Source: an uncultured Carboxylicivirga sp.
GTDB taxonomy: Bacteria > Bacteroidota > Bacteroidia > Bacteroidales > Marinilabiliaceae
DNA length: 64,000 nucleotides
Assembly (NCBI GenBank): GCA_947503525.1
Contig: CANNEA010000001.1
Location: 868,001 to 932,000, forward strand
Direction of reading: 5' to 3'
Part shown: positions 17,289 through 25,707 of the stretch, one piece after another
Position numbering within the stretch: the first letter of the stretch is position 1
Layout of the letters: every line of letters starts with the position of its first letter
Program-made: the position numbers and the translations under genes
The notes under the pieces: model-generated
Told to the model about the DNA's origin: nothing
What the model saw: only the letters and a program-made list of their open reading frames with translations
Databases searched by the model: none

Positions 17289-17375
17289 TTTTGATTTTTA
17301 AAGTATTTTGCAATTAAAAAAAGATAGACTGATGGTGCGCAAAATTAACCAGACTAAAATCCAATTGAGAACGAT

Positions 17376-17711
17376 ATGAAGAAACTTTTTCTTGATGATA
17401 TAAGAACAATTGATATGGTCTATGATAAGGCAATGGAATCGGAATTTGATATTGTAAGAACTTATGAAGATTTTGTTACCTATATCAAGAGAAATGGAAT
17501 ACCTGAATTAATCAGTTTTGATAATGATTTAGGTCTCGATAAAGATGGAGAGGTTGCGCCGGATGGCTATGCAGCTGCAAAGTGGTTGGTTTATGAATCG
17601 GGACTTGATTTAAAAAACTTGAAATTTAATGTTCATTCTGCTAATCCTGTTGCCTCAAAACAAATTGAAGGACTTTTGACGAATTATATAAAACATATTA
17701 ATGGATTATAG
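17376..17711 (+). CDS. Cyclic-phosphate-processing receiver (cREC) domain protein
   Basis: This 111-residue single-domain protein has the receiver-like pattern KLFLDDIRT, then PELISFDNDLGLD, then GYAAAKWLVYESG and FNVHSANPVASKQIEGLL. This set matches the family named cyclic-phosphate processing receiver domain, which comparative genomics predicts to act on cyclic phosphates at RNA ends in RNA-repair settings. Acidic residues at 7-8 and in FDND, plus the HSANP histidine, form the likely site. Its occurrence in a window with two RtcB ligases, which join cyclic-phosphate ends, fits that prediction, though it is 11 kb from the nearest one. It lies between the two CGCKWC remnants. The activity is predicted, not demonstrated as far as I know. 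Confidence 0.75.
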   Translation: MKKLFLDDIRTIDMVYDKAMESEFDIVRTYEDFVTYIKRNGIPELISFDNDLGLDKDGEVAPDGYAAAKWLVYESGLDLKNLKFNVHSANPVASKQIEGLLTNYIKHINGL

Positions 17712-17764
17712 GATGTGTCCAATAATATCTACTTCATCAAATCATCATAGAATCAAGACAATAA

Positions 17765-17977
17765 ATACGATATCAGCCTAAAAAGCAGCAGAAAATTTGG
17801 GATTCGTATCAATGGAAGTATGCAAGCGTAAATACCTTAAGCAAAAATCATTCTTTAAAATGCGGATGCAAATGGTGCATCCTGGCCACCTATCATAAAC
17901 GCTTTGCAAATAAGCAGAAACGGCTCAATGCCAGAACAGCCCTTTCTTGGTCTGATATGGAAAAAGTTATGAAGTGA
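17765..17977 (+). pseudogene. CGCKWC module copy 2, no start codon
   Basis: A 70-codon open frame follows an in-frame TAA at 17762 and reads KKQQKIWDSYQWKYASVNTL, then CGCKWCILATYHKRF and LNARTALSW. It aligns with copy 1 over about 60 residues at roughly half identity. No usable start codon precedes the conserved region. Both copies keep the CxCxxC cysteines, which suggests past selection. Confidence 0.5.
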
Positions 17978-18453
17978 ATTGTGAGTTGAAACAGGTACTA
18001 TGGTTTTAAATCTACTTTTTTACATTCAAGTTACAGATCTGTTCTCTCTCAAAAATTTAGACTTCAAAATCAATTGACATAAGTATTGTACCAATCCGAG
18101 CAACACGATTACCTTTTGGTAATTACTACTATCGATTAAAGGCTATGTTTCCTTTACTGTAACAGATATGTCTCATTTATTTATTGTTACAATTGTCTTT
18201 TCTTATAAAAAAACTTTATTAGAAGAAATCAAAGAGTGATATTTTATTTACGTTATTAAACCTAATTAATTATCTTTTTTAATAAAAGACTTGACAATCT
18301 TAAAATCTCTTTTTAGCTTGCTTTACTTAAAGTACCAAATGATTCGGTAATTTATTTTTAATCAGTTATAAACGTTTGAATAATTAAAAACATTTTTAAT
18401 GCTGAATTACAAGTAATTAACTATGTCAACATATCAATTGTAGATAGTAATTA
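17978..18453. other. AT-rich intergenic stretch, no gene seen
   Basis: These 476 bp are markedly AT-rich with many short T and A runs and no plausible coding frame. The last 35 bp before the GTT box at 18454 hold a weak dyad (ACTAT/ATAGT). That could be the left recombination site of the cassette array, but I cannot show it. Confidence 0.5.
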
Positions 18454-19169
18454 GTTGCCACGCATTTGGCAAATCGCTTAATCAATGATAGAATAATAAG
18501 CCTGGATAGGGTCTTGTGGCGACACCGCCTCAGGCCGATGGCGTTAAGAATTGGATGGACCGAAGCGTTAAAAAAGCAAAGCTGTTTGAGGAACGTTAGG
18601 CCTGAGGAACGAAGGTCTATAAGGACGAGTTCTTTGCTTTTAGTGAAGGGCAATTCAATTTAGCCTAATCGGGATGCAGCGGAGATTTTTTGTTTACTTT
18701 TTTATGGTTGAAAAAAGTAAATGCCTGTCCGGCAAGAGGACACGAAATACGACCAGTATTGAAAAAGGGTTGAAACAAACGGACAAAGCAAAACCAATTG
18801 AATAAAAACACAGTTAATAAGCAAGCAAGGAATAAACAGGGTCAGGAACAATTTGTACAAGTATGGTGAAAACCCTTTTTCAAGTTCGGCTATTTTGGGG
18901 ACAAAATCCAGTGCTATCAATCCGGTTGGGCAGGCCGGCATACAAGGACCAAAAAATCAACCCTAACGCAAGCAATAAAAACGCGTGGCAACAATAGCTA
19001 TAAAGCATTAGGGAGTCGTTTAAGACTTGACTGGCAGCTTATGGAATACCAGCGCCAAAGCGCTGATTTCGATTTAACAATGAAGAAATTTAAACCTAAA
19101 TACATCGTTTGGCTTGGTGCAATGAGGAGGTTCTCTAACCCTACCCTCCCTACCGCTTCATAGCCGGAC
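18454..19169. other. Cassette A, apparently without a protein gene
   Basis: Bounded by the complementary boxes GTTGCCACGC and GCGTGGCAAC. The interior is more GC-rich than its surroundings and contains an inverted repeat CCTCAGGCC (18528-18536) / GGCCTGAGG (18599-18607). The open frames inside (18466-18663 plus, 18702-18941 minus) lack protein-like composition and I do not support them. It may be an ORF-less cassette or carry an unrecognised RNA. Confidence 0.45.
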
Positions 19170-19176
19170 GTTGGCA
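18983..19176. repeat. attC-like site A
   Basis: From the AAC box (GCGTGGCAAC, 18983-18992) to the GTTGGCA box (19170-19176). Internal arms are GCTATAAAGC (18997-19006) with GCTTCATAGC (19155-19164, 9/10) and TAGGGAG (19009-19015) with CTCCCTA (19146-19152, 7/7). A hairpin CAGCGC-CAAA-GCGCTG lies in the middle (19050-19065). At about 190 bp it is longer than common attC sites. Confidence 0.6.
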
Positions 19177-19327
19177 ACTATTACCCAACATGCTGAGAAT
19201 TCAAATATCTATTGCAACCGTCAATTAAGGGTTTATTAATTGATTAAAAAAAGATAAATTATAAAGCTGAAATTATTCAGAAAGTGCAAAAAAGATAAGT
19301 AGTATTAAACCTAAAACCATTCAGACC

Positions 19328-21235
19328 ATGATTTATTTTTTATTTGCTATATCGTTGTTATTATACATTGGTTTAAGATTAACTAAAGCTTACTTTGACT
19401 ATCTTGAGATTGAATATGTCTCAAAGGAAAAGATAGTAAAACCTATATTTACCTTTTCAAAGGTGTTGAAAGCGTTATCACATAGTTCGCTTGGCATAAA
19501 AGATATTAATTGGAAACTAAACCATAAAAGAGAACATAAGTGGGTATTTGGAATAATTAAAGGACTATGTCAATTTTTTGCTGTTTTTACAATAACTTCA
19601 TTTATTTTCAGTGTTTTACAATTTTGGATTGATACAACCACAGATATTGAATTGGCAAAGGCAACAATCCTACAAATTGAACAAACACAGCATAAGATTA
19701 AGGCAGCAATAAATATTTTTAAATTCGGAGATAGTATTAAAATACTGGTCATATTCCTTTTGATTATGTGCGCATCATTTTTCCCGTTATTTGAAAGGTT
19801 TAAGCTTAAAGATAAATTTGTGAAATTTAATAAAGGTGTAAAATTGATACTGCTATTTTTTACGGTTTCAACTTCTTTTACATTTTTTGGTAATAGAATT
19901 ACATCAACTGAAAATGGCAGATTGGGTAAATTAGAATTTCATCGTTTACAAATAATCGAAAACAATAAATTATTGATAAACGAAGTCCGAAATAAAGTAA
20001 CAGAGATTGTAATTAATGAAATATTATCCAATGACGATATAAAAGAAGTTTTAGACAAAAAAGACGAAATACAGTCAAAAGTAGAATCAGTTACAGAAAG
20101 TGAAGAATACAAAGAATTTTCAGCGGTAGCACCAGAACAGTTAGTCAATAAATTAAAGGTCAATACTTTCAGAAACACTAACAATTTAAATTTCCAGAAA
20201 GACCTTTCGTACAACGTAAACAAGTATTATTCGACATCAAAAAGCGCTTCAAGAGCAAATGATAGCAATATATATGATACGTTTAAAAGTAAGAATAAAG
20301 AATGGTCAGAAAGTGGTCATTCAACCTCAAAAACACAATCTGCTAAAGAAAGGTTTAAAAGAGCTTCAAGCACTTCTAAAAGTAAATATTCTAAATACTA
20401 CAACAAGTACAAGGAACCTATTGATATTATATTGAAAAATGGATATGGAAAGACAGGAAAACAATGGATTAGTGGATTACTCGATTTTCTGAAAGATGAC
20501 ATCCCATTTTTAGATAATTTTATTGACCCAATAATTCATGAACCCATTGAAGATTTCATTACTCAAAAAACAGAATCCATTTTCAAAAAAGCTTTTATTG
20601 GCACAGAAGAGTCTATTAAACAAGATATTAAAACATGTGCAGATGAGTTTTCAAATACATTTACTAAACAAACTAGCAATAATTTAAAGTTAAAAGCATT
20701 AAAAGCAGAATTAACAATTGAAGCAAAAAGAATCAACAGTATTTCTAATAATACATTTGCTCAGATTAATAACTATAATAGAAAAGTTAATAATTATCTT
20801 GTTACTCTTAGTTCTAAAAGTCGGTGGGAAGGGATTCGCAAAGATTTCCGCAAGAGAATTAATTATAGCAATTTAGGTTTTGACAATAGTCAAATCGAAA
20901 CTTATAAATCAGTATTGGATGATTGGGAAAGCTATAAGAATAAGAATAAATTCAAGTGGTATAATAATAAAAACATAACTCTTGAAGAACAATTTTATAA
21001 CTATTCAAAATCGAATAGTAAATTAAAGGCATGTTGGGGTTTTATTTTGCAACAGCAAGATTGGGATGGTGCTGTATATTATTACTCATATATAGCTCCA
21101 GATGCTTCAGCAAGAGGTAATCCATATTATTTATTAAAATATTATTATAATAGTATTGGCAAGGGTAATCATCTAGAAAGTTTATATGACATAAAGACTG
21201 ATGAATGGGTAGGCATACAATGTCCACCACACTAA
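19328..21235 (+). CDS. Unknown membrane protein (cassette B)
   Basis: I do not recognise this 635-residue protein. Four hydrophobic segments lie in the first 190 residues (about 1-20, 80-100, 138-157, 170-188). They are followed by a long hydrophilic, lysine/serine/asparagine-rich part with coiled-coil-like stretches (190-290), a low-complexity Ser/Tyr/Lys segment (295-375) and an aromatic-rich C-terminus (540-635). Codon use is strongly AT-biased compared with the housekeeping genes, consistent with recent acquisition. It is the only gene of the second cassette and ends 16 bp before the attC-like site. Its architecture, a membrane anchor plus a large soluble part, is seen in some effectors, but no catalytic motif is apparent. 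Confidence 0.65.
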   Translation: MIYFLFAISLLLYIGLRLTKAYFDYLEIEYVSKEKIVKPIFTFSKVLKALSHSSLGIKDINWKLNHKREHKWVFGIIKGLCQFFAVFTITSFIFSVLQFWIDTTTDIELAKATILQIEQTQHKIKAAINIFKFGDSIKILVIFLLIMCASFFPLFERFKLKDKFVKFNKGVKLILLFFTVSTSFTFFGNRITSTENGRLGKLEFHRLQIIENNKLLINEVRNKVTEIVINEILSNDDIKEVLDKKDEIQSKVESVTESEEYKEFSAVAPEQLVNKLKVNTFRNTNNLNFQKDLSYNVNKYYSTSKSASRANDSNIYDTFKSKNKEWSESGHSTSKTQSAKERFKRASSTSKSKYSKYYNKYKEPIDIILKNGYGKTGKQWISGLLDFLKDDIPFLDNFIDPIIHEPIEDFITQKTESIFKKAFIGTEESIKQDIKTCADEFSNTFTKQTSNNLKLKALKAELTIEAKRINSISNNTFAQINNYNRKVNNYLVTLSSKSRWEGIRKDFRKRINYSNLGFDNSQIETYKSVLDDWESYKNKNKFKWYNNKNITLEEQFYNYSKSNSKLKACWGFILQQQDWDGAVYYYSYIAPDASARGNPYYLLKYYYNSIGKGNHLESLYDIKTDEWVGIQCPPH

Positions 21236-21251
21236 GTTAAGAAACAACTGC

Positions 21252-21387
21252 TGCCAACATTTTGCATAAGTAATGGCAGGGCAAGTGCTAAAAAATAAAG
21301 GTTTGTAGCCCGCTCAAACTGCATAGCGGTTTGACAGGGTATTACCCGCAATCTGCCACTACTCATACAATTTGCCGGTTGTGGGGA
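21252..21387. repeat. attC-like site B
   Basis: From TGCCAAC (21252-21258) to GTTGTGGGGA (21378-21387). The segment at 21262-21279 and the one at 21353-21370 are complementary at 15 of 18 positions. A central hairpin is TCAAAC...GTTTGA within the GCCCGCTCAAACT motif. It is closely related in sequence to site D at 25381-25517, sharing TTTTG-ATAAGTAAT and the same centre. Confidence 0.65.
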
Positions 21388-21507
21388 ATTAATTAATGAC
21401 TGGGATATTGATTAAGCGTAGTTAGAAAATTATGAATATAATCAAAAGATAAATTGTTGAAATTCAGCAATTTTATTTTATATTATTTAGAATAAAAATG
21501 TAATAAA

Positions 21508-21906
21508 ATGATAAACACGTCTAAACAATCTTTTTCCAATCTAATTGATAAAATTATTGTAAATGAATTCAGCGAGTATAATGATATTTATTTATTCGAA
21601 AAGGACGATTTGCTAACCGGATTGTTCAATGGTAATGATACTAAAGAAGATCCCGAACTCGGAGTTAATCAATTTGGCGTTGGTGAGACACTTGAATACG
21701 TAAGTACTATCTCAGCCACATTTTTAACCTTGCTGAAAATAGTAGGTTGGTTCAAGGATAGAAATCAAAAGAATGATGAAATCCAAAAATCAATTACCAT
21801 ACTTTGGAAAGACAATATGATAAAAGAGGGCCTATCGGAAGAAAAAGCTGAGAGAATAAGTCAAAATTATCAGAAAGAGTTAAAAAATATTCTACAAAAG
21901 AACTAA
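21508..21906 (+). CDS. Small putative membrane protein paired with the M48 peptidase
   Basis: A 132-residue protein of unknown family. One hydrophobic helix at about 68-90 (STISATFLTLLKIVGWF) separates an acidic N-terminal part from a charged helical tail (EIQKSITILWKDNMIKEGLS, then EKAERISQNYQKEL). The peptidase gene follows 3 bp after its stop, so the two are almost certainly co-translated. Possible roles are peptidase anchor, inhibitor or substrate; the sequence does not decide. It lies in cassette C between boxes 21378 and 23046. Confidence 0.6.
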   Translation: MINTSKQSFSNLIDKIIVNEFSEYNDIYLFEKDDLLTGLFNGNDTKEDPELGVNQFGVGETLEYVSTISATFLTLLKIVGWFKDRNQKNDEIQKSITILWKDNMIKEGLSEEKAERISQNYQKELKNILQKN

Positions 21907-21909
21907 GTC

Positions 21910-23040
21910 ATGGTTTCTAAAATACAGTATACGCTCTGGTTGCAAACAAAATATAGCAACCTTCCCGAGTTAAAATCGTTTAAAAAAGCTGTAGAGTCTG
22001 AATTTGAAGAAATTAAATCATTTTTTAGCAACAATCATTCAGAGACTTCAAGACTAGCCTATTTTAAAGAATTAAGACATTATTATTTAGAACTTGCCAA
22101 TAAAAAAAGCAGCCAAGAAGATAAAATTAAGAAGAATGGACTCATTACAGCCATGATTATATTCATAATTATTTTATTCTACTTTTCATTTATGAGAGGT
22201 TCTGACCCTAGTATCGGTTTTATATTTTTCTTTGGAATGTTAGCTTGGATAGCAGTTGTTTATTGGTTTTTAAGAGTGAAAAATAAGAGAAGTACAATTG
22301 CAGCTACTAATAAAGGATATGAATTAATCAAAAAGGCACGTAACAATGGAGTTTTCAGACCCCTAAAAGAAAATGAGTTTCCTGAGATAATAGAGGAAAT
22401 ACTATTGTTAGCCTCTAAAATGAATATTAAAGTAGATAAATCTAATTTATACTTCGACCCAAGAGTAAAATCTTCACCTGCTATTTCAGAGCTACAATCT
22501 ACAGGAAAAAAAGAAATCCTAGTTACACTAACAAGAAACAGTATCTTGATGTATAAGAAAAACCTCGCTGCATTTAAGGCTATTTACACCCATGAATTTG
22601 GTCATATTCTTCAAATGGACACTAAACTTTGGATATCTAAGCTAATACCTTTAGAGGTCTATATTCCAATGATAAAATCCGAAGTGGGCATTGAAGCAAA
22701 CGAAGATTATGAATTGGATTATTCAATATTAGATCAAGATTATGATATAGATGACGCCATAGGTCAAATAGACATCCCTGGTTTGTCATTATTACTCAGA
22801 CCTTATATAAAAAAGAGGCAAATTGAGGGCCAAAAAAATATTCAAACAGGACGTAGGCATGAGTCTGAATTTCTTGCTGATCTGTGTTCTGTAGCTTATA
22901 CTGAATCTCTCGAAATTATGAATGTATTAATGGATTCTTTTAATCAAGAAGTTAATGACCAGAATCATCCTACAACAGAATTAAGAATTGTCTCGTTAAA
23001 GTATCAGCTGCTTTGTGCGCATTATAGGTTTGAAAAATAA
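21910..23040 (+). CDS. M48-type membrane zinc metallopeptidase (cassette C)
   Basis: This 376-residue protein has two transmembrane segments (about 75-94 and 99-119) followed by a peptidase domain with THEFGHILQ (HExxH, H228-E229-H232) and SEFLADLCS (the ExxAD motif with third zinc ligand E320 and D324). This is the signature of M48 (HtpX/Ste24-like) peptidases. The N-terminal 70 residues are helical. It is expected to cut membrane or misfolded proteins at the inner face of the cytoplasmic membrane. It is encoded in one cassette with the small membrane protein immediately upstream. The cassette location and AT-rich codon use suggest horizontal acquisition, and a conflict or stress role is possible but unproven. 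Confidence 0.8.
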   Translation: MVSKIQYTLWLQTKYSNLPELKSFKKAVESEFEEIKSFFSNNHSETSRLAYFKELRHYYLELANKKSSQEDKIKKNGLITAMIIFIIILFYFSFMRGSDPSIGFIFFFGMLAWIAVVYWFLRVKNKRSTIAATNKGYELIKKARNNGVFRPLKENEFPEIIEEILLLASKMNIKVDKSNLYFDPRVKSSPAISELQSTGKKEILVTLTRNSILMYKKNLAAFKAIYTHEFGHILQMDTKLWISKLIPLEVYIPMIKSEVGIEANEDYELDYSILDQDYDIDDAIGQIDIPGLSLLLRPYIKKRQIEGQKNIQTGRRHESEFLADLCSVAYTESLEIMNVLMDSFNQEVNDQNHPTTELRIVSLKYQLLCAHYRFEK

Positions 23041-23045
23041 AGAAC

Positions 23046-23106
23046 TCCCCACAACAATTAAGCGTTCTGCCTGGTTGAAAACCATAGGCTGAACGCCGTG
23101 TTGCCG
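23046..23106. repeat. attC-like site C (61 bp, most integron-like)
   Basis: TCCCCACAAC (23046-23055), spacer AATTA, AGCGTTC (23061-23067), a loop with GCCTGGTT pairing to AACC-AT-AGGC, GAACGC (23091-23096), then GTTGCCG (23100-23106). The order R''-L''-loop-L'-R', with a bulged stem and a total of 61 bp, resembles short integron attC sites, including the AAC-AATT start. Confidence 0.65.
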
Positions 23107-23297
23107 ACAACCGGCCAATAATCTCTGACTATGGGGATTGATATAAGTGGAGTTGGTTGTTAACGATGATGTAATGCAGCCATTGTTGTTTTTTTTACCT
23201 ATTAAGTGATCTCATTGAGTAGTAATTTCAAATATTTTAGATGGAAGAATGTCTTTTAATTTGAATAAGGGCATAGCTTCCCAATCGCCTTCCGACG

Positions 23298-24410
23298 TTA
23301 GTTTGGTGTGAGGTAAGCTAACATTTCAAAAGGAGGCGTGCCACGGGCATCAAAGGTAATAAGTGTAATTAGCTGACCTTTGCCACAAGTATAGCATACC
23401 CGGTGTTTTAACGGTGGACGCTCTATAATGGAAGCTTTTCCGATTTGTGATTCCACCAGTTGACGTACCTTCTGTTTTACTGATGAGGCCAGGATGCCGT
23501 AATGGCGTATGCGCACAAAACCTTTGGGTAGGATGTGCAGAGTAAAACGCCGGATAAACTCCTGATGAGAAAGAGTCAATAAGTACTTTTTCCCTCCTTG
23601 GCGATAATCTTTAGCGGTAAAACTGATGGTCTGGTGTTCAATGGACTTAATGCGATGATTACTAATGGCTATTTTGTGAGTATAGCGTCCCAGGTATTCA
23701 ATTACCTGTTGAGGGCCATAAAACGGTTGTTTACAATAGACTACCCAGTCTTGGAGCATCAATTTTTTGGCAAGCTCCTGCTTGACTTGAGTGTGTTGTC
23801 TTAAGCCTTCCATAAAACGGGCTCTAAAGACTTTACTCAGTGCTTTAACCGGAAACAGGTTTTTACTATTGCCTTTGCTTGCTTTCCACTTATTGGCCAT
23901 TGTCAGGCCTCCTCCGGGAATGATACAGTGCAAATGAGGATGAAGGCTGAGATTTTGTCCCCAGGTATGCAGAACAGCTACCATTCCTGTTTTAACGCCG
24001 AGAAAGTGATGGTTAGCCGCAAAGGACTGAAGCACACTCCAGGCTGTTTTTAACAATTGGGTGTAGAGCACTTCTGGTTGATGTAAGGCCAGGGTATTGA
24101 GTTCTGAAGGCAGGGTAAACACCACATGAAAATAGGACGTATTGAGTAAGTCAGCTTCGCGTTTTTGGATCCATTCAAGGCGTTTATGTCCCTGACATTT
24201 TGGACAATGACGATTACGGCAGGAGTTATAGCTCAGGAGCAGAGCCCGGCACTCGGGATTATCACAACGATCGATATGCCCACCCAGCTGTGCTGTACGA
24301 CAAGCTGCCAAAGCATATAAGGTGCGCGCCTGCCAGCTATTGGCAGTCAGGTGTTCAATCTGGTCGTATTTTAACTGTAAAACATCGGCCACTTCATGAC
24401 GAGGTTTCAT
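23298..24410 (-). CDS. IS91-family HUH transposase
   Basis: The 370-residue protein begins with a cysteine-rich zinc-binding region ([20 protein letters not shown], then CPKCQ), continues with the metal-binding HUH block in [16 protein letters not shown] and the catalytic-tyrosine region [18 protein letters not shown], and ends with a C-terminal CxxC (VCYTCGKGQ). IS91 transposases nick one strand and move by rolling-circle replication. Length and motifs look intact, so the transposase may be active. The start ATG 24410 overlaps the stop of the integrase gene. Its GC content is higher than that of the surrounding cassettes, which marks it as a separate arrival. Confidence 0.92.
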   Translation of the reverse strand: MKPRHEVADVLQLKYDQIEHLTANSWQARTLYALAACRTAQLGGHIDRCDNPECRALLLSYNSCRNRHCPKCQGHKRLEWIQKREADLLNTSYFHVVFTLPSELNTLALHQPEVLYTQLLKTAWSVLQSFAANHHFLGVKTGMVAVLHTWGQNLSLHPHLHCIIPGGGLTMANKWKASKGNSKNLFPVKALSKVFRARFMEGLRQHTQVKQELAKKLMLQDWVVYCKQPFYGPQQVIEYLGRYTHKIAISNHRIKSIEHQTISFTAKDYRQGGKKYLLTLSHQEFIRRFTLHILPKGFVRIRHYGILASSVKQKVRQLVESQIGKASIIERPPLKHRVCYTCGKGQLITLITFDARGTPPFEMLAYLTPN

Positions 24411-25316
24411 GACTGAGGCTTTTTATACAGTTTATCAAGGGGAGAAAAGCCCCGGTATTTATCCAGTTGTGCCACATGCAGGTAAACCATGGTCGTTTTA
24501 ATTTCGACATGCCCCAGGAGATCTTTCAGCGTCATAATATCCAGACCTATTTCCAGCAGGTGGGTGGCATAAGAGTGACGCAGCACATGTGAAGTCACCC
24601 GTTTTTGGATGCCGGCTTTTTTTAGCCGCTTCACGAAGAGCCCATTGCACACCTGTTTCGGAGAAGCGTTGTAAGCGACCATTGTCGCCACGGCCATTAA
24701 AAAGCCAGTGGTAAGGTTTTTCGGTATGCAGGTATTTACGCAGGCCTCTTACCAATAACCACCCCAAGGGTACATAACGGTCTTTACGGCCTTTGCCTTC
24801 TAGAACGTGAAGCATGCCTCGATCCAGATCGACATCTTTTACCAGGAGGTTGAGTAGTTCAAAGCGACGAAGACCGCAACCATACAACAGTGAGATTAGG
24901 AGTTTGTGCTTGAGTAAAGGCGCGGCTTGTATCAGGCATTTTACCTCCTGATGACTCAGCACGACGGGAAGTTTCTTCGGTAACTTTAAGCGTGGCAGAA
25001 ATACACGCTTAGAAGGCATACCCAAAAGTTTATAAGCCAGTCGCAGGCCATAGACTGTATGCTTAAAGTACGAGGACGAAGGCGTCCGGCTTTGAGATTT
25101 GAGGTACTGCAGGTAATCCAGCACCTGATCCTCCTCCATTTCGGTGGGACAACAGTTCAGGTGTAGAGCCATGGTGGCCAGGCAACGTCCATAATTTTGT
25201 AGCGTACTAAGGCTCTTGCCACTTAATTCAATGTGGCGTTTCAATTTAAGGTAGAGTTCCTTAAATTTAGGTAATGAAGAACAGGCTTCATCAATTCTGG
25301 TAAAGCTTTTTTTCAT
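24407..25316 (-). pseudogene. IS91-linked tyrosine recombinase, frameshifted
   Basis: The N-terminal frame (from ATG 25316) encodes a SAM-like core-binding domain and the first part of the catalytic domain (GCGLRRFELLNLLVKDVDLD with the first Arg). The remaining catalytic residues [15 protein letters not shown] and [15 protein letters not shown] are in another frame ending at 24407. The switch lies at a run of seven A on the coding strand (24617-24623): frame one reads REAAKK then SRHP, and the correct continuation is AGIQKR. Restoring the frame needs one base fewer, so an extra A in the run is the simplest cause. It may be a real mutation or a sequencing error. Confidence 0.8.
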
Positions 25317-25338
25317 AATTAAATATTATAAGACAAAT

Positions 25339-25373
25339 AAAGGTAGCGGAGACAACGGACTTTAGCTACCTTT
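25339..25373. repeat. 9-bp inverted repeat beside the IS91 element
   Basis: AAAGGTAGC (25339-25347) and GCTACCTTT (25365-25373) are exact complements with a 17-nt loop. It lies 22 bp upstream of the IS integrase start and just before the AAC box at 25381. It could be part of the IS terminus, a protective terminator against read-through into the IS, or a leftover of the cassette. Confidence 0.5.
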
Positions 25374-25380
25374 AGGTTTA

Positions 25381-25517
25381 GTGCAACAATTTTGTATAAG
25401 TAATTGCATGTGATATGGTAAATATCGTAGTTTATCGCCCGCTCAAACTACATAGCGGTTTGACAGCAAAGGATCACGAAACCTACCACTACTCAAACAA
25501 TTTACCGGTTGAGTGCC
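25381..25517. repeat. attC-like site D
   Basis: From GTGCAAC (25381-25387) to GTTGAGTGCC (25508-25517). It shares with site B the ACA-TTTTG-ATAAGTAAT start, the centre GCCCGCTCAAACT-CATAGCGGTTTGACAG and the end CCACTACTC-ACAATTT-CCGGTTG, so the two are diverged copies about 4.1 kb apart. No matching AAC box for GTTGAGTGCC was found to the right, so the array appears to end here. Confidence 0.65.
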
Positions 25518-25707
25518 AGCAAATGCAATTGATGTTTAAATATGGCTACGCCTCGGATTTTTTGTACATCTAAATACAATGAGCACTATCTACAGTTCGT
25601 ACTGATTATCTAAAAATACTATAAAGTGTACTCTCGTAACATCATGTAATCAAGTTGGTTATCTTGGTTGAGTACGAAAGTACAGAATATTAGTCTTAAA
25701 AAGTGTA

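Larger units (their letters stand above)
23298..25373 (-). mobile_element. IS91-family insertion sequence (ends approximate)
   Basis: Two minus-strand genes, a tyrosine-recombinase-like integrase (frameshifted) and an HUH transposase, overlap by an ATGA as in Bacteroidota IS91-group elements. IS91 elements lack terminal inverted repeats, so the ends cannot be fixed by eye. The hairpin at 25339-25373 may mark one terminus. It interrupts cassette D between 23106 and 25381. The 23107-23297 flank holds no gene. Confidence 0.8.
18454..25507. mobile_element. Integron-like gene-cassette array
   Basis: Four consecutive units each start with a GTT-type box complementary to an AAC-type box near their right end. 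GTTGCCACGC 18454 pairs with GCGTGGCAAC 18983 (10/10). GTTGGCA 19170 pairs with TGCCAAC 21252 (7/7). GTTGTGGGGA 21378 pairs with TCCCCACAAC 23046 (10/10). GTTGCCG 23100 pairs with GTGCAAC 25381 (5/7). Between each AAC box and the next GTT box lies an imperfect dyad, as in attC sites. In integrons a cassette carries its own R' at the left end and R'' at the right, which predicts exactly this pattern. No recognisable IntI lies in the window. The fourth unit is interrupted by an IS91-family element. Confidence 0.65.

Noticed and set aside
18466-18941. Open frames inside cassette A
   Set aside because: The plus frame needs a TTG start and the minus frame has odd composition; neither shows a recognisable domain.
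23041-23060. A simple transcription terminator after the M48 peptidase gene
   Set aside because: The hairpin lacks a U-run, has attC-like bulged arms, and its first box is the complement of the cassette's left box.
24617-24623. Programmed -1 frameshift at the A7 run of the IS91 integrase
   Set aside because: The run would be slippery, but the needed shift is +1 (one base skipped), which fits an extra base better than a -1 signal.
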